From Rhodopseudomonas palustris (lineage in GTDB: Bacteria; Pseudomonadota; Alphaproteobacteria; Rhizobiales; Xanthobacteraceae), in contig NZ_QYYD01000025.1 of the NCBI RefSeq assembly GCF_003591005.1, positions 1 to 64,000 of the forward strand: a stretch of DNA of 64,000 bases, written 5' to 3'. The translations under genes were made by a program, and so were the position numbers. Below the pieces are notes generated by a model. It ran no database searches. It was not told where the DNA came from and saw nothing but the letters and a program-made list of their open reading frames with translations. Each line of letters opens with the position of its first letter. Positions within the stretch are counted from its first letter, which is position 1. This document shows positions 35,847 to 44,947 of the stretch, one piece after another.

Positions 35847-36620
35847 TCACACCACGATCAGGCCGGCGCGCTTCTTGATGCTGTGGACGAGGCTGTAGGG
35901 CGCCAGCATCGACGTCTTTGGATTGGCCGGCAGCGTAGTCGAACGCGTCGTCGTCGTGATCTCGCCGAATGCACCGCGGGCGACAAAGGAGTGCGTGTTG
36001 CCGTTCGCAGCGGGATCGACAACGAGGCTCACCTGCGTGCGCTCGAAGCCGAGACCGGCGAGGGCGAGTGCTGCGACCACGTTGGCGTTCTGCGGGAACT
36101 GCAGCGCCGCGGTGCGCGCGTCGCATTCGAGAAACGTTGTAGCCGAGGTGATCGATTTCAGGTCCACCATGTTCTCCGCGGGCGTGTGGCTCCACGCCGC
36201 CGGGGATTTTCTGCCGACATAAGACACCGACTCCAGACCTGCTTCGCGGGCCGTGCTCAGCGCGTCGAGGCCGCCCAGCGCCCCGGCTGCGATCAGCAGA
36301 CGACCTCCGGCTCGTGCGGCTGTTCGCAATCGTTGCTCGAGCGCAGGATCGGCGAGGGCACCGACCGAAACCACCAGCAGATCGGCGCCTGCGCGGAGAG
36401 TCGTCTCGCCACTCTCAGACAAAGCGCCATGGCCGGCGCATTCGACCACAAGTTCAGGGCGGGTTGCCAGCAGCGCATCGAGATCGTCGACGATGCGGTC
36501 GTTGCGATCGGCCGGCGCCGGCACCGAATAGATCGCGGTAATCTCGATGTCCGGAACGGCGTCGAGCTGCTCGATCAAGAACCTTCCGATGGCTCCGTAG
36601 CCGATCACGGCGATCTTCAC
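35847..36620 (-). CDS. L-aspartate dehydrogenase-like protein (NadX family)
   Basis: A 257-residue NAD(P)-dependent oxidoreductase. Rossmann motif VIGYGAIGRFLIEQL at the N-terminus, then LIAAGALGGLDAL, YVGRKSPAAW and FPQNANVVAALALAGLGF, which are the recognisable aspartate-dehydrogenase blocks. The length fits the family. The reaction in the family is deamination of L-aspartate to oxaloacetate/iminoaspartate; in this cluster it may release or incorporate ammonia from a ring-derived amino acid. Divergent from the aldehyde dehydrogenase, with an operator between them. Confidence 0.85.
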   Translation of the reverse strand: MKIAVIGYGAIGRFLIEQLDAVPDIEITAIYSVPAPADRNDRIVDDLDALLATRPELVVECAGHGALSESGETTLRAGADLLVVSVGALADPALEQRLRTAARAGGRLLIAAGALGGLDALSTAREAGLESVSYVGRKSPAAWSHTPAENMVDLKSITSATTFLECDARTAALQFPQNANVVAALALAGLGFERTQVSLVVDPAANGNTHSFVARGAFGEITTTTRSTTLPANPKTSMLAPYSLVHSIKKRAGLIVV

Positions 36621-36671
36621 TGCCGACCTCGATCCAATGAATATGTTGCGACTTTCGTCGATCGACGAATG

Positions 36672-36687
36672 TTGACTGAATGGTCAA
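36672..36687. promoter_or_regulatory. TetR-type operator between the divergent AspDH and ALDH genes
   Basis: TTGACTG-AA-TGGTCAA: halves TTGACTG and, on the other strand, TTGACCA. It lies 52 bases from the AspDH start and 102 bases from the ALDH start, so it could control both. Confidence 0.75.
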
Positions 36688-36788
36688 CATGATGTCAAGT
36701 CGAGGGATATTCCCAAGCCGCTGGCCAGGCGACGCCGGCGACGCCGGCGGCGCAGGCTTTCAACACTTCATTCGGCGAACGGGGCCAT

Positions 36789-38180
36789 ATGCAAGCTGAC
36801 ACGGACGGTCAATTCGTTGTTCACAATCCCTGGACGGCCGAGGTCGCGTTCGAGGTCACCTCCACCGGCGAAACCCGTGTCGATGCGATCGCGCGTGAAG
36901 CGAAAGCGTCGTTTTATCAGTACCTGAAGACCCCGGGACATCGTCGGGCGGAGTGGATTCAGGGCGCAGCCGCCGCTTTGGAGCGGGCCCGGGGCGAGAT
37001 CGTCGAGGCGATGATCGCGCACATCGGCAAGCCGCGCAAAGCTGCTGAGATGGAGGTTAAGCGCAGTGTTGCGTTTATCACCGCCTGTGCGCAGCATCTG
37101 CATACGCTGGGTGGCCAGCTGCTTCCGCTCGACATGGTACCGGCCGGCGCCGGCTCGATCGGCTTCGCGCGGCGTGTGCCGTACGGCGTCGTCGCTGCGG
37201 TGACGCCTTTCAACGCGCCGTCCAACCTGCTGGTGCAGAAACTCGCGCCGGCGCTGGCCACCGGCAACGCGGTGCTCATCAAGCCTTCGCTGGAGGGAAC
37301 GCGGATCGCCGAAATGATCGCGCAGGCGTTCATTGCCGGTGGCGTGCCGGAGGGGCTGGTCCGCGTCGTGACGGGCGATCGCGCCGAAGCGCTGGCGCTG
37401 GCGGCGCATCGCGACGTGGATCTCGTGACGCTCACCGGCGGAACCGCGGCCGGCGACGCGCTGGCGCGTGCGGCCGGCGCCAAGCGCTTTCTCGGCGAAC
37501 TCGGCGGCAATTCGCCCAACATCGTCGCGGCCGATGCCGACATCGAGGATGCGGTGAAGCGCATCGTGCCGTCGTCGTTCGAGGCGAGTGGCCAGCAATG
37601 CATCTCGACGCAGCGGATCATCGTCGAAGCACCGGTGTTCGACCGCTTCCTCGATCTTTTCGTCGAGGCGACCAAGCGACTCAAGATCGGCGATCCTGCC
37701 GGGGCGGAGACCGACCTCGGTCCCGTGGTGTCGCGCAGATCCGCCGACCGGATTGCGGCGATGATCGACGATGCGCGCGCGCTCGGCGCCCGTGTCATCA
37801 GTTGCGGCGAACGCCGCGATTGCGTCATCCCGCCGACCATCGTGGTCGAGCCGCCCGCGGCGGCCCGGCTGATCCGCGAGGAGGTGTTCGGACCGGTGGT
37901 TGTGGTGCTACGCGCCGCCGATGTCGACGACGCAATCCGCATCGCCAATGATTGCGAGTTCGGTCTGCAGGGGTCGTGCTTCACGACCAGCCTCGCGACG
38001 GCGTTGCGGGTCTCGGACGAAGTGCGCGTCGGATCGCTGTGGATCAACGAAGCCAGTCGCTTTCGCCTCGACAACTATCCGTTCGGTGGCATGGGCCGCT
38101 CGGGCGTCGGCCGCGAGGGCCTGCCTTATGCGCTGGAGGAATACACCCAGCTCAAATTCACCGGCATGCGTGGTGTGTAG
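36789..38180 (+). CDS. NAD(P)-dependent aldehyde dehydrogenase
   Basis: A 463-residue aldehyde dehydrogenase, somewhat shorter at the N-terminus than the 490-500 residue norm. It has VTPFNAPSNLLVQKLAPALATGNAVLIKPS (cofactor-binding), FLGELGGNSPNIV with the general-base Glu, and SGQQCISTQRI with the catalytic Cys. The C-terminal FGGMGRSGVGREGLPYALEEYT is typical. Likely converts a semialdehyde intermediate to its acid. It is divergent from the AspDH gene. Confidence 0.93.
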   Translation: MQADTDGQFVVHNPWTAEVAFEVTSTGETRVDAIAREAKASFYQYLKTPGHRRAEWIQGAAAALERARGEIVEAMIAHIGKPRKAAEMEVKRSVAFITACAQHLHTLGGQLLPLDMVPAGAGSIGFARRVPYGVVAAVTPFNAPSNLLVQKLAPALATGNAVLIKPSLEGTRIAEMIAQAFIAGGVPEGLVRVVTGDRAEALALAAHRDVDLVTLTGGTAAGDALARAAGAKRFLGELGGNSPNIVAADADIEDAVKRIVPSSFEASGQQCISTQRIIVEAPVFDRFLDLFVEATKRLKIGDPAGAETDLGPVVSRRSADRIAAMIDDARALGARVISCGERRDCVIPPTIVVEPPAAARLIREEVFGPVVVVLRAADVDDAIRIANDCEFGLQGSCFTTSLATALRVSDEVRVGSLWINEASRFRLDNYPFGGMGRSGVGREGLPYALEEYTQLKFTGMRGV

Positions 38181-38205
38181 TCCGCGCTGATGGCGCACCG
38201 ACGGT

Positions 38206-39123
38206 TCAGCCCGCGGTGCGGATGAACTCCAGGCAGGCTCGGCCGAGCGCGTCGTCGGCAGTGTTGAACTGGCCGATGATCGAGGTGTGATTGTGGTCCT
38301 TCAGCCACATGAACGGCGGGGCCTTCCGCTTGGCCGCGGCGAGTTTGTAGGCGAGCTCGAAGCAATATACGTCGATCAGTGGATTTTCGAATTCCGCGCA
38401 GGCGATGAAGGTCGGCGGACTGTCGGTATCGACGTGACTGACCGGCGATACGTCCTCGTGGACCGTGGCATCGTGGCCGTAATATTCGGCGACGCGCAGC
38501 GCGTTCGGATTGTGCGCATGGCCATCGGCGCGGACGCGGCCGCTGATGATCAGCACGCCCGCGAGGCCGTGCCCGTTATCGGCTTGGTGGCGCCGGTCGA
38601 ACGCATAGCTGCCGACATGGGCGCCGCCTGCCGAATGGCCCATCAGGAAGATACGGTCGGCATCGACGCCGAGCTCCTTGGCATTGGCGCGCATCCAGGT
38701 CAGCACTTTGGCGATGTCGCGCGTCGCCTCCGGATAGCGTGCTTCGGGCGCCAGCCGATAGCCGGCATTGATGCCGACGATGCCGTGCCGCGCGAAGTAA
38801 TACAGAACGTTGGCGTAGATCTCGCTGGTGCGGTCCCGCCGTCCTTCCGTAAATGCCCCGCCGTGCACGAAGATCAGGCCCGGTCGTCCGGTCTGTGGCC
38901 CTGACTGCGGGCGGTAGACGTCGAAGGCCTGGCGCTCGTGCGGCCCATAGGCGATGTTGGTCTCGACGTCGACGCCGTGCTTCGGCGCGTGCTTCAGCAG
39001 CTTGCTGAACTCGTCGATCATCAGCTTGATATGGCCCTTGGTATCCGTCGCCCATTTGGGGCCGATCTCTGCCATGAGCGCGCGCAGCTCGGCGGGGATC
39101 TCGGGTGGCGTCAGGTTCGGCAT
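38206..39123 (-). CDS. Alpha/beta hydrolase (HSL/BD-FAE, arylformamidase-like)
   Basis: A protein of about 305 residues with the oxyanion-hole motif FVHGGAFTEGRRD, the INAGYRLAPEARYPEATRDIAKVLTWM block, and the nucleophile in MGHSAGGAHVGSYAF. The catalytic Asp/His are expected near the C-terminus (DHNHTS contains the His). Small-substrate esterases and kynurenine-formamidase-like enzymes share this pattern. ATG 39123 is preferred over 39162. It starts 13 bases after the amidohydrolase stop, so the two are one operon. Confidence 0.87.
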   Translation of the reverse strand: MPNLTPPEIPAELRALMAEIGPKWATDTKGHIKLMIDEFSKLLKHAPKHGVDVETNIAYGPHERQAFDVYRPQSGPQTGRPGLIFVHGGAFTEGRRDRTSEIYANVLYYFARHGIVGINAGYRLAPEARYPEATRDIAKVLTWMRANAKELGVDADRIFLMGHSAGGAHVGSYAFDRRHQADNGHGLAGVLIISGRVRADGHAHNPNALRVAEYYGHDATVHEDVSPVSHVDTDSPPTFIACAEFENPLIDVYCFELAYKLAAAKRKAPPFMWLKDHNHTSIIGQFNTADDALGRACLEFIRTAG

Positions 39124-39136
39124 GGTCAATCCGCTG

Positions 39137-40090
39137 TCACAGCTTGAGCAGGCGGCTCGCATTGCCGCCGATCAGCTTGCGTTTGTCGGCGGGGGCGATC
39201 TGCAGCTGCTCGATCCAATCCGTGCCGTCACGATTGAGCACATAGGGATAGTCCACCGCGAACATGATGCGGTCGATGCCGAGTTCCAGCATCGTGCAGA
39301 TCAGCGCCGGCGTCGAGAAGAAGCCGCTCGTGGTGACGTGGAAATGCTCACAGAACTGCTTGCGGAAGTCGAGCGGCGTCTGGCCGGGGCGCGCCAGCGC
39401 CTGGTTGATCCGCCACAGCAGAAAGGGCAGGGTCTCACCGAGATGACCGAGGATGATCTGCAGCCGGGGATAGCTTTCCAGCGCGCGGCTGAGGATCAGA
39501 CGGATCGCCATGGTCGCCGTCTCGACGGTGAACCCCCAGGCGGGCCGGATCACCGTTGGAAGTTCACGCGCGTAGTCGTCGTAATAGTGCCGCGTGACTT
39601 CGGCATGCGGCACCGACGGATGCAAATAGATCGGAACGTCCAGCTTTTCGGCGACCTCGAAGATCGGCCAGAACCGTTTATCGTCAATGAACAGGCCGTT
39701 GGTGAGGCCGTGGATCATCGCGCCCTTGAAGCCGAGATCGCGGACGCAGCGCTCGAGTTCGAGCGCTGCCGCCTCCGGCGTCGGCGTCGGCAGGGCGGCG
39801 AAGGCGGCGAACCGGTTCGGAAACCGCGCGCAGGCCTCCGCCAGCCGATCGTTGACGCGTCGCGTCAGCTCGGGCGCGACCTCCGGAGACAATTTTTGCG
39901 CGGCGGGCGCGCCGTGCGACAACACTTGAAGATCGATCCCGGCCTCGTCCATCGCCCGCAGCCGCACGTCGCCGAGTTCGGTCAGCAGATTGGCGAGTGG
40001 GGACGCGTTCTCGCCGGTTGGGAAATGGCTCACCATCTCCGGATCCCAATAGTGCTCCTCGATGGCGATCACTGGCGTTTCATGCTGCAT
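39137..40090 (-). CDS. Amidohydrolase_2 family protein (ACMSD/gamma-resorcylate decarboxylase-like)
   Basis: A protein of about 317 residues, a metal-dependent TIM-barrel. It begins TPVIAIEEHYW, where EEH replaces the usual HxH metal motif, as in gamma-resorcylate-type decarboxylases. Other ligands: LHPS, ILGHLGE and FAVDYPY near the end. Non-oxidative decarboxylation of a ring carboxylate is the most likely reaction. ATG 40090 is chosen; the in-frame start at 40144 adds a non-conserved tail. The operator at 40176 lies 86 bases upstream. Confidence 0.87.
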   Translation of the reverse strand: MQHETPVIAIEEHYWDPEMVSHFPTGENASPLANLLTELGDVRLRAMDEAGIDLQVLSHGAPAAQKLSPEVAPELTRRVNDRLAEACARFPNRFAAFAALPTPTPEAAALELERCVRDLGFKGAMIHGLTNGLFIDDKRFWPIFEVAEKLDVPIYLHPSVPHAEVTRHYYDDYARELPTVIRPAWGFTVETATMAIRLILSRALESYPRLQIILGHLGETLPFLLWRINQALARPGQTPLDFRKQFCEHFHVTTSGFFSTPALICTMLELGIDRIMFAVDYPYVLNRDGTDWIEQLQIAPADKRKLIGGNASRLLKL

Positions 40091-40175
40091 CGGGGGCCTT
40101 CGCGTCTTCGTTGACAAGAGGGGACCGAAGTCGATTGACGGCATCGGCCTTCGATCATCGCAAGGTATTCAAGTG

Positions 40176-40191
40176 TTGACCGGGTAGTCAA
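40176..40191. promoter_or_regulatory. TetR-type operator between the amidohydrolase operon and Mo-hydroxylase set 2
   Basis: TTGACCG-GG-TAGTCAA. It lies midway between the divergent starts at 40090 and 40271 and could control both operons. Confidence 0.75.
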
Positions 40192-40270
40192 CATCCGACA
40201 CACTACCCGTCTCGAGTAACCCGAGACGCGTAGGACCCGGGTTCGGTCGCTCATCCCGGTCGGAGATCTC

Positions 40271-41128
40271 ATGAAGCCACCGGCATTCGACTATGCCTCT
40301 CCCAACACGATCGCGGAAGCCGTCGCGCTGCTCGGTTCACGCAAAGGCAATGCCAAGGTGCTGGCGGGCGGCCAAAGCCTGATGCCGATGTTGGCCTTTC
40401 GCCTCGCTGCTCCAGAGCTGCTGGTCGATCTGAAACGCCTAAAAGGTCTCGATCGGATCGAGATCGGCGACGACGGGGTTCGCCTCGGCGCCCGGGTGCG
40501 GTGGCGCGATATCGAGGCGGATCAGCGGCTGACGACTGCGCATCCGTTGCTGTGTGAAGGGATCAAGCACGTCGCGCATTATCAGATCCGCAATCGCGGC
40601 ACTGTGGGCGGCTCGCTGGCGCACGCCGATCCATCGGCCGAAATGCCGGGCATCGCCGTTACCTGCGACGCCGAACTGACGATCGTTGGCGGCACGGGAA
40701 CGCGCGTGGTCGCAGCCGGCGAGTTCTTTCTGGGTGCGCTGGAAACCTCTCTTGCACCCGACGAGATTATCACCGAGGTGCGGCTTCCGCCGTGGCCGGC
40801 CGGGCGACGCTGGGGTTTCCTGGAATTCGCGCGCCGCAAGGGCGACTTTGCAATGGCTGGGGTGGCGTTGCATTACGACATCGACGCCCAGGGGCGCATC
40901 GTCGACGCGCATGTCGGCGTGATCGGAGTCGCTGACCGGCCGCTGCGGCTGTCCGCGGTCGAGCGCGTGCTGAACGGCGGCGTGCTCGACGATGCGCTGA
41001 TCGCTGCCGCGTCGACGGCACTGAGCCAATCAATCGATCCGCCCACCGACATCCACGCGCCCGGCGCCTATCGTGCATCGCTGGCAGCTACGCTGCTCAC
41101 GCGCGCGCTCGGCAAATCCGCCGCTTAG
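40271..41128 (+). CDS. Molybdenum hydroxylase FAD subunit (CoxM type), set 2
   Basis: A 285-residue FAD subunit, colinear with and very similar to set 1: LAGGQSLMPMLAFRLA, HYQIRNRGTVGGSLAHADPSAEMPG and a shared FARRKGDFAMAGVAL block. ATG 40271 follows CGGAGA. It is the first gene of the M-S-L operon. Confidence 0.93.
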   Translation: MKPPAFDYASPNTIAEAVALLGSRKGNAKVLAGGQSLMPMLAFRLAAPELLVDLKRLKGLDRIEIGDDGVRLGARVRWRDIEADQRLTTAHPLLCEGIKHVAHYQIRNRGTVGGSLAHADPSAEMPGIAVTCDAELTIVGGTGTRVVAAGEFFLGALETSLAPDEIITEVRLPPWPAGRRWGFLEFARRKGDFAMAGVALHYDIDAQGRIVDAHVGVIGVADRPLRLSAVERVLNGGVLDDALIAAASTALSQSIDPPTDIHAPGAYRASLAATLLTRALGKSAA

Positions 41129-41138
41129 GGAGTCCCGC

Positions 41139-41609
41139 ATGCAGGTCCAATTCGAGCTCAACGGCGAGCGGGTCAGCGCAGAGGTGGAGCCGCGCACCAC
41201 GCTCGCCGACTGCATCCGCAACGATTTCGGCCAGACCGGCACGCATCTCGCCTGCGAGCACGGCGTCTGCGGGGCCTGCACCATTCTGGTGAACGGCGAA
41301 GCCGTGCGCGCCTGCCTGATGCTCGCCGCGCAGGCGGACGGGGAGACCGTCACCACCGTCGAGGGGCTGTCCGGCGACGAACTGACGCCCTTGCAGAAGG
41401 CCTTCCGCAAGCACCACGCGCTGCAGTGCGGTTTCTGCACGCCCGGCTTCATCACCACAGCTCACGCGCTGCTGAGCAGCGAGCCGGATGCCAGCGAGGA
41501 GCGGGTCCGCGAGGTGCTGTCCGGCAATCTCTGCCGCTGCACCGGCTATGTGCAGATCGTCGAGGCGGTGATGGAGGCGCGCGCCGCCTATGCGGAGACG
41601 CGGCGATGA
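41139..41609 (+). CDS. Molybdenum hydroxylase 2Fe-2S subunit (CoxS type), set 2
   Basis: A 156-residue subunit with two 2Fe-2S clusters: ACEHGVCGACTI plus RACL, and CGFCTPGF plus CRCTGY. ATG 41139 follows TAGGGAGT. It begins ten bases after coxM and overlaps the large-subunit start (ATGA). Confidence 0.94.
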   Translation: MQVQFELNGERVSAEVEPRTTLADCIRNDFGQTGTHLACEHGVCGACTILVNGEAVRACLMLAAQADGETVTTVEGLSGDELTPLQKAFRKHHALQCGFCTPGFITTAHALLSSEPDASEERVREVLSGNLCRCTGYVQIVEAVMEARAAYAETRR

Positions 41610-43909
41610 ACATGATGAAGGTCGCGAACTCCTACATTGGTCGGCCGATGGAGCGTGTCGAGGATCTGCGCATGGTGCGTGGGCGCGGCACCTACGTGGC
41701 TGATGTCAACCGGCCGAACCAGCTTTACGCGGTCGTGCTGCGCAGTTCGGTGGCGCACGGCCGGATCAGGTCGATCGACGTGTCCGAGGCATTGGCGCTC
41801 GACGGCGTGCATCGCGTGCTGACCGCCGCGGACTTCGGCGCAGAGTTGCCGGTGATTCCGTTGCGCCTGCAGCCGCTGCCGGAGCTCGAGCCGTTTCATC
41901 AGCCGATGATCGCGTCCGACAAAGTCCGCTACGTCGGCGAGCCGGTGGCCGTGGTGATCGCCGACAGCGCGGCGATCGCGGAAGACGCGCTGGAGCGCAT
42001 TGCTGTGGACATCGATCCGTTGCCGGCGATCGCGAACCGGCAGCAGGCCGAGGCGATGGAGGCGGTGCTGTTCGAACAGCACAAGTCGAACGTCGCGATC
42101 ACCTGGAAGGCGTTTCGCGGCGACGCCGACGACGCGTTCAAGACGGCCGACTACGTGCGCCGCGACCGCTTCAAGATCCAGCGTCACGCGGCGATGTTCA
42201 TGGAGCCGCGCGGCTTCGTCGCCGACTGGGACGCGGGTGCGGGCAAGCTCACGGTTTGGGGTGCGGCGAAGACGGCTTGGTACAACCGCCGTGTGCTCGC
42301 CGGAGCGCTCGGGCTGCCGCTTGACGCGGTGGATCTGATCGAGGTCGACGTCGGCGGCGGCTTCGGATCACGAGGCGAATTCTATCCGGAAGACTACCTG
42401 ATCCCCGCGGCCGCCAAGATCGTCGGCCGGCCGGTCAAGTGGACCGAAGATCGCCGCGAACATATGATGAGCGCCAACCACGCGCGCGACATCGAATGCG
42501 ACGTCGAGTTCGCGATGTCGAAGGACGGACGGTTCATCGGCCTGCGTGGGCAGATCTGGGCCGATATCGGCGCCTATGTCCGCACCAACGGCTCGGTCGG
42601 TCCGCGCAATGTCGCGCAGTACATGTCAGGGCCCTACGCGATCGAGCACATCGACCTGAAAAGCTCGATGCTGACCACCAACAAGACCCCGTCCGGGACC
42701 TATCGCGGGCCGGGGCGCTTCGAGACCGATTTCATCCGCGAGCGCATGATCGATCTGGCGGCGCGCGATCTGAAGATCGATCGCGTCGAGCTGCGCCGGC
42801 GCAACCTCGTGGCCGACGCCCAGATGCCTTACCCGTTGGCGTCGATCACCCCCTTCGACAGCTCCACCGAACTCGACAGCGGCGACTATCATGCGGTGTT
42901 CGATCGCTGCCTCGACGAATTCGGCTGGGCCGACAAGCAGCAGCTCAGCGGTCAGTTGATCGATGGCTACTATCACGGCCTCGCTGTCGGCAGCTTCATC
43001 GAGGGCGGCGCCGCGGGGCCCAAGGAAGAGGTGCGGCTGGTGCTGGAGCCCGGTGGTACGCTGACCGCCTATCTGGGCTCGTCCTCGGTCGGCCAAGGCC
43101 TCGAGACCATCATGGCGCAGATCGCTGCGGATGCGACCGAGATCGCCTACGACAAGATCACGATCCGCCACGGTTCGACCACCGACGTCAAGGATGGCTA
43201 CGGCGCCTACCATTCGCGCTCGACCGTGATGGGCGGGTCGGCGATTTTGCTCGCCGCCGAAAAGCTCAAGCTGCTGATCCGGCAGACCGCCGCTGCCCGG
43301 TTCGACTGCGCGCCGGAACAGGTAGCGATCGACGGCGAGACCGTGCGCCATGATGGCAAGCATTTGTCGTTCGCCGATCTGGTAGAGGTTCCGCTCGAAG
43401 TCGAAGCCGAGTTCCTCAACAAGAAATACACCTGGGCTTATGGCACCCAGGCCGCGCACGTCGCGGTCGATCCCGGCACCGGGCACGTCAAGGTGCTCGA
43501 CTACATGTCCGTGGAGGACGTCGGGCGGATGATCAACCCGTTGACGCTGCACGGGCAGGCGATCGGCTCGATCGTGCAGGGCCTTGGCGGAGCGTTTCTC
43601 GAGCATCTGGTCTATGACGACGAAGGCCAGTTGCTCACCGGCTCGTTCGCAGACTATCTGATGCCGACGGCCTCGGATTTTCCGAACATTCGCTCGATCA
43701 CGCTGGAGCTGAAGCCGTGCCCGAACAATCCGCTCGGCGCCAAGGGCGCCGGCGAGGGCGGCCTGATCCCGGTCGGCGGAATCATGGCCAATGCGGTCGC
43801 GGATGCTCTGTCGCATCTCGGCGTGCAGCCGATGGAGCTGCCGCTGTCGCCGCCGCGGATCTGGCAAATGGTGCAGGACGCCAACGACTTGAACCGGGTA
43901 AAGCCCTAA
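41606..43909 (+). CDS. Molybdenum hydroxylase large subunit (CoxL type), set 2
   Basis: A 767-residue Mo-cofactor subunit, intact. N-terminal domain YIGRPMERVEDLRMVRGRGTYVAD; cofactor region VDVGGGFGSRGEFYPEDYL; substrate-loop motif GTYRGPGRFETDFIRERM; YLGSSSVGQGLETI; active-site Glu in GAKGAGEGG. The loop is neither the form I (AYRCSFR) nor form II (AYRGAGR) CO-dehydrogenase signature, so a CO substrate is unlikely; an N-heterocycle or aldehyde is more plausible. It is the closest relative in the window of the frameshifted set 1 gene. Confidence 0.93.
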   Translation: MNMMKVANSYIGRPMERVEDLRMVRGRGTYVADVNRPNQLYAVVLRSSVAHGRIRSIDVSEALALDGVHRVLTAADFGAELPVIPLRLQPLPELEPFHQPMIASDKVRYVGEPVAVVIADSAAIAEDALERIAVDIDPLPAIANRQQAEAMEAVLFEQHKSNVAITWKAFRGDADDAFKTADYVRRDRFKIQRHAAMFMEPRGFVADWDAGAGKLTVWGAAKTAWYNRRVLAGALGLPLDAVDLIEVDVGGGFGSRGEFYPEDYLIPAAAKIVGRPVKWTEDRREHMMSANHARDIECDVEFAMSKDGRFIGLRGQIWADIGAYVRTNGSVGPRNVAQYMSGPYAIEHIDLKSSMLTTNKTPSGTYRGPGRFETDFIRERMIDLAARDLKIDRVELRRRNLVADAQMPYPLASITPFDSSTELDSGDYHAVFDRCLDEFGWADKQQLSGQLIDGYYHGLAVGSFIEGGAAGPKEEVRLVLEPGGTLTAYLGSSSVGQGLETIMAQIAADATEIAYDKITIRHGSTTDVKDGYGAYHSRSTVMGGSAILLAAEKLKLLIRQTAAARFDCAPEQVAIDGETVRHDGKHLSFADLVEVPLEVEAEFLNKKYTWAYGTQAAHVAVDPGTGHVKVLDYMSVEDVGRMINPLTLHGQAIGSIVQGLGGAFLEHLVYDDEGQLLTGSFADYLMPTASDFPNIRSITLELKPCPNNPLGAKGAGEGGLIPVGGIMANAVADALSHLGVQPMELPLSPPRIWQMVQDANDLNRVKP

Positions 43910-43948
43910 GTCCGATTGATTTTTCCTCGAGGCGCAGCATAGTCGCGC

Positions 43949-44692
43949 ATGGGCGAAGCGGCCGATTTGGGCCGTCGCCCGGCCATGGAGGATAACGGCT
44001 TGGCGCGGAGAAGCAGTGATCCGGCTCGCGTTCGCGAGAAGATACTCAAGCTTGCCATGGAGGAATTCGCCCGCACCGGCTTCGACGGTGCGCGCGTCGA
44101 CCGGATCGCTGAGCGGTCCAAGGTCAGCAAGAACATGCTCTACTACTACTTCAAGTCGAAGGAGGGGCTGTTCGTCGCTGCGCTGGAGCGGATGTACGAG
44201 GAGGTGCGCGACCAGCAGCGCGAGCTGTCGGTGCGCGCCCACGATCCGATCATGGCGATGAAGCAACTCGTCGAACACACGTTCTCGGCCTTGGAGAGCA
44301 ATCCGAACGCGATCCGGCTGATGAACGAGGAGAACAAGCAGCGCGGCCGCTTCCTGCGCAAATCCAAGCGGATCCGCGACCTTTACAACCCGCTGGTCGA
44401 GACCATCAGCTTCATTCTCGAACGCGGCCGGGCCGAAGGCGTGTTCAGGCCGGGACTGGATTCGGCTGTCGTCTACATGACACTGTCGTCGCTGTGCTAT
44501 CACTATCTGTCTAACCGCTACACGCTCGAAATCGCGCTCGGCAAGGACCTCGACTCGGCGGCCTCGCGCAAAACCTGGGTCGAGCACGTCGGCGACATCG
44601 TGTTGATGTATTGCACGACCGAGAGGCCGGCCACCGCTGCGCCGAAGGCCGCTGCGACACGTCAGCGCGCAACATTCGACGCGGACGCTTAG
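43949..44692 (+). CDS. TetR-family regulator 2
   Basis: A protein of about 247 residues with a TetR helix-turn-helix (REKILKLAMEEFARTGFDGARVDRIAERSKVSKNMLYYYFKSKEGLF, about 29-76) and a ligand domain ending LSSLCYHYLSNRYTLEI, shared with regulator 1. It begins 39 bases after set 2 coxL and may be partly read through from that operon. ATG 43949 is taken; ATG 43985 is also possible. No operator lies directly upstream. Confidence 0.88.
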   Translation: MGEAADLGRRPAMEDNGLARRSSDPARVREKILKLAMEEFARTGFDGARVDRIAERSKVSKNMLYYYFKSKEGLFVAALERMYEEVRDQQRELSVRAHDPIMAMKQLVEHTFSALESNPNAIRLMNEENKQRGRFLRKSKRIRDLYNPLVETISFILERGRAEGVFRPGLDSAVVYMTLSSLCYHYLSNRYTLEIALGKDLDSAASRKTWVEHVGDIVLMYCTTERPATAAPKAAATRQRATFDADA

Positions 44693-44861
44693 TCCTTTTC
44701 GCGCACAGACAGCTTCTGCAACGCGCGCGCCGCCACGGCGTGCTCGCGACGCCCTGCGACTGCACGGCGTGCGAACTAGCAGCCGCTGCTCAGATTCAAT
44801 GCAAGAATGCTACGTGCTTTCGATGTAGGACTTTTGACTAGACAAGCTATGAGAATGCCAG

Positions 44862-44877
44862 TTAACTGGATAGTCAA
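44862..44877. promoter_or_regulatory. TetR-type operator before ABC system 2
   Basis: TTAACTG-GA-TAGTCAA, one half perfect and one with two changes, about 70 bases before the ATPase start. An extra isolated half-site TTGACTA lies at 44834. Confidence 0.7.
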
Positions 44878-44947
44878 CAACGAAGCTGCAGCACGAGAGT
44901 GAGCCGGTTTCGGTTCGGTCGGCTCCAGCACGTCGCAGGAACCTACG

